DNA of 64,000 nt from an uncultured Lachnospiraceae bacterium (GTDB lineage: Bacteria > Bacillota > Clostridia > Lachnospirales > Lachnospiraceae). The stretch spans positions 1 to 64,000 of the forward strand of contig CACYWQ010000007.1 of assembly GCA_902778165.1 (NCBI GenBank), written 5' to 3'. Of this stretch, positions 62,673 to 64,000 are shown one piece after another. Within the stretch, counting starts at the first letter, position 1. Each line of letters opens with the position of its first letter. The position numbers were made by a program, and so were the translations under genes. Below the pieces are notes generated by a model. It did not search any database. It was not told the DNA's origin and saw nothing but the letters and a program-made list of their open reading frames with translations.

Positions 62673-63971
62673 ATGAAGATATTAGTATTCTTGATAATAA
62701 TACTTGCATATATAGTTGTAATAGGGATAGTCAATGAGAAGGTATTCCGTATCCAGAGCGATATCGCAATGATACTGTTCTCGCTTGTCATATCCGGAGT
62801 ATTATTGGTTATAAGGTATATCAGCCCGTCGGAGACGATAGGAAGGTTTGTTGAGAATCTCGGTGAATTTGGATTTGAAGAGTATCTGATGGACGGGATG
62901 TTGTGCTTCATGTTATTTGCGGGGGCAGGTAAGGTCAATATGGGTAAGTTCAGACAGAACTTACGCCCGATATGTTTACTTGCGCTTCTTACGACTCTTA
63001 TATCATCATTTCTATACGGCGTGCTGTTCTACGGAATCGCCTTATTACTTAAACTTCCCATGGATATATGGATGTGTATACTCTTAGGCTGTGTTGTATC
63101 ACCCACAGATCCTATAGCGGCTACGGGCATTCTTAATAAGATAGGATTATCCAAGAATGTATGCTCTGTTATAGAGAATGAGTCGTTGTTTAATGACGGA
63201 ACGGGTGTGACGTTATTTGTATTTGTGCGCTCTATAATCCTGCACAGCGGCGGAGATAATTTCTTTATTCTTATGTTTAAGGAAATAGTCGGAGCCGTGG
63301 CGGTAGCGTTAATTATCTCATTTGTGCTTTTTAAGCTTATGGAACTTACAAGAGATCCCATAAGATATATCTTAATATCACTTCTTGATGTATCACTTGT
63401 ATATATGGTATGTGAGCATCTGGGATTCTCGGGTGTCATCGCTTCCGTAGTCTGCGGAATGTACTTCTCTTATAACATGGATAGGATGGAGAGGACGGTA
63501 CGCGTGATTGACCCATCTGAGTATTACAAAGACTTCTGGGAGATACTTGAGAATATCCTCAATTCAGTGCTTTTTGTAATGATAGGAATGCTTGTGGTGG
63601 ATCTAAAGCCCTGCGCATATATGGCGATAATCATTCCGGTTGCACTACTTTTGCTTGTAATATCAAGAATGTTTGGTGTATCACTTAGTGCCGTATTAAC
63701 AGGCAGGAAGATACCGGGAAATTACAACTTATCTGAGTATGTGACACTTATGACCTGGTCGGCGCTTAAGGGCGGACTCTCCCTTGCGCTTGCCATAGGA
63801 ACGGAAGAGTATTTATCGCCTCAGGTCTATGAGATATTTATGGCAGTAACCTATGTGACGATCTTCTATACGGTACTGTTCCAGGGACTGACGGTTAAGA
63901 AAGTATATTTCGCACTTGAGAAGCATAAGGCGGACAGGCTTAAGGAATCAAGAAGCGTAGAGAGCGCATAA
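62673..63971 (+). CDS. CPA1 family cation:proton antiporter (NhaP-like)
   Basis: A 432-residue protein with about 12 membrane spans, exchanging Na+ or K+ for protons. The CPA1 ion-binding motifs are present: SPTDPIAATGIL (about 144-155) and ENESLFNDGTGVTLF (about 168-182, with the Asp of N-D), plus FSGVIASVVCGMYF and the late TWSALKGGLSLALAIG. The C-terminal soluble tail is very short. No strong ribosome binding site precedes ATG 62673 (AGGCAACAG at best). Confidence 0.92.
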   Translation: MKILVFLIIILAYIVVIGIVNEKVFRIQSDIAMILFSLVISGVLLVIRYISPSETIGRFVENLGEFGFEEYLMDGMLCFMLFAGAGKVNMGKFRQNLRPICLLALLTTLISSFLYGVLFYGIALLLKLPMDIWMCILLGCVVSPTDPIAATGILNKIGLSKNVCSVIENESLFNDGTGVTLFVFVRSIILHSGGDNFFILMFKEIVGAVAVALIISFVLFKLMELTRDPIRYILISLLDVSLVYMVCEHLGFSGVIASVVCGMYFSYNMDRMERTVRVIDPSEYYKDFWEILENILNSVLFVMIGMLVVDLKPCAYMAIIIPVALLLLVISRMFGVSLSAVLTGRKIPGNYNLSEYVTLMTWSALKGGLSLALAIGTEEYLSPQVYEIFMAVTYVTIFYTVLFQGLTVKKVYFALEKHKADRLKESRSVESA

Positions 63972-63985
63972 GGAGTTAATATGTT

Positions 63986-64000
63986 ATGAAAGTGATAATA
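63986..64000 (+). CDS. Start of a further gene, cut by the window end
   Basis: AAGGAG (63970-63975) is followed by ATG 63986 reading MKVII, 14 bases after the antiporter stop. An ATG at 63981 stops after two codons. Too little remains to name a product. Confidence 0.4.

Noticed and set aside
1-64000. CRISPR arrays, tRNA or rRNA genes, transposases, phage genes
   Set aside because: No repeat-spacer arrays, cloverleaf sequences, rRNA segments, transposase or integrase motifs were seen in either strand.

Overview
The window reads as a chromosome segment of a motile, low-to-mid GC, Gram-positive anaerobe, most likely Lachnospiraceae (Butyrivibrio/Roseburia-like). That assignment is inference from gene content and order: flaG-fliD-fliS, a zinc-type S14 and L33, the zinc-lid adenylate kinase, an extended L17, an L10 leader, an EcfA1-EcfA2-EcfT module after rplQ, and the protein style (strong AAG, GAG and CTT use). 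No tRNA, rRNA, CRISPR array or intact insertion sequence was seen.

Layout. (1) 1-8.7 kb: end of a flagellar locus (flaG, fliD, fliS, a FlgN/FliT-like chaperone), then a GT11 fucosyltransferase-like gene, glf, a GlgX-type debranching enzyme, and a second FliD-like gene behind a leader with a long perfect inverted repeat. (2) 8.7-21.5 kb: rpmG-secE-nusG-rplK-rplA, a CapA-family gene, then rplJ-rplL behind an L10 leader with a terminator, and rpoB-rpoC. (3) 21.5-26.3 kb: where many Firmicutes carry rpsL-rpsG-fusA-tuf there is instead a transglutaminase-like lipoprotein, a small pilus/type II secretion-like cluster (GspF plus four small membrane proteins, one with a clear prepilin motif) and a response regulator with a SARP-like output domain. 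(4) 26.3-42.7 kb: S10-spc-alpha superoperon, compact from rpsJ to secY, then adk-map-infA, a new promoter, and rpmJ-rpsM-rpsK-rpsD-rpoA-rplQ with long hairpin-rich spacers. (5) 42.7-49.7 kb: ecfA1-ecfA2-ecfT, an M15 peptidase, truA, a TrpB2-type gene, rplM-rpsI. (6) 49.7-58.5 kb: a fructan/sucrose locus (LacI-type regulator, two LplB/LplC-type permeases, a binding lipoprotein, a GH32-like lipoprotein, a cytosolic GH32 and a fructokinase) with looser, A/T-richer codon use than its neighbours, suggesting acquisition. (7) 58.5-64 kb: a structured gap, a large sortase-type surface protein behind a riboswitch-like attenuator, a GlsB/YeaQ membrane protein, queT on the minus strand with a preQ1-like pseudoknot over its ribosome binding site, a CPA1 cation:proton antiporter and the first codons of another gene.

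How genes work together. The ribosomal, RNA polymerase, SecE/SecY and maturation genes form the growth-rate core. QueT is the substrate-binding half of an ECF transporter whose shared ATPase/T module could be the ecfA1-ecfA2-ecfT set 18 kb away. In the fructan locus an external lipoprotein hydrolase would trim substrate, the ABC importer take up oligosaccharides, the cytosolic GH32 release fructose and the kinase phosphorylate it, all under a LacI-type repressor with four related operator-like sites between the divergent promoters.

Most promising for follow-up: the preQ1-II-like pseudoknot on queT, the mutually exclusive hairpins before the surface protein, the pilus-like cluster with its SARP regulator, the second FliD, and three places where a terminator runs straight into a promoter with little or no room for a 5' leader.
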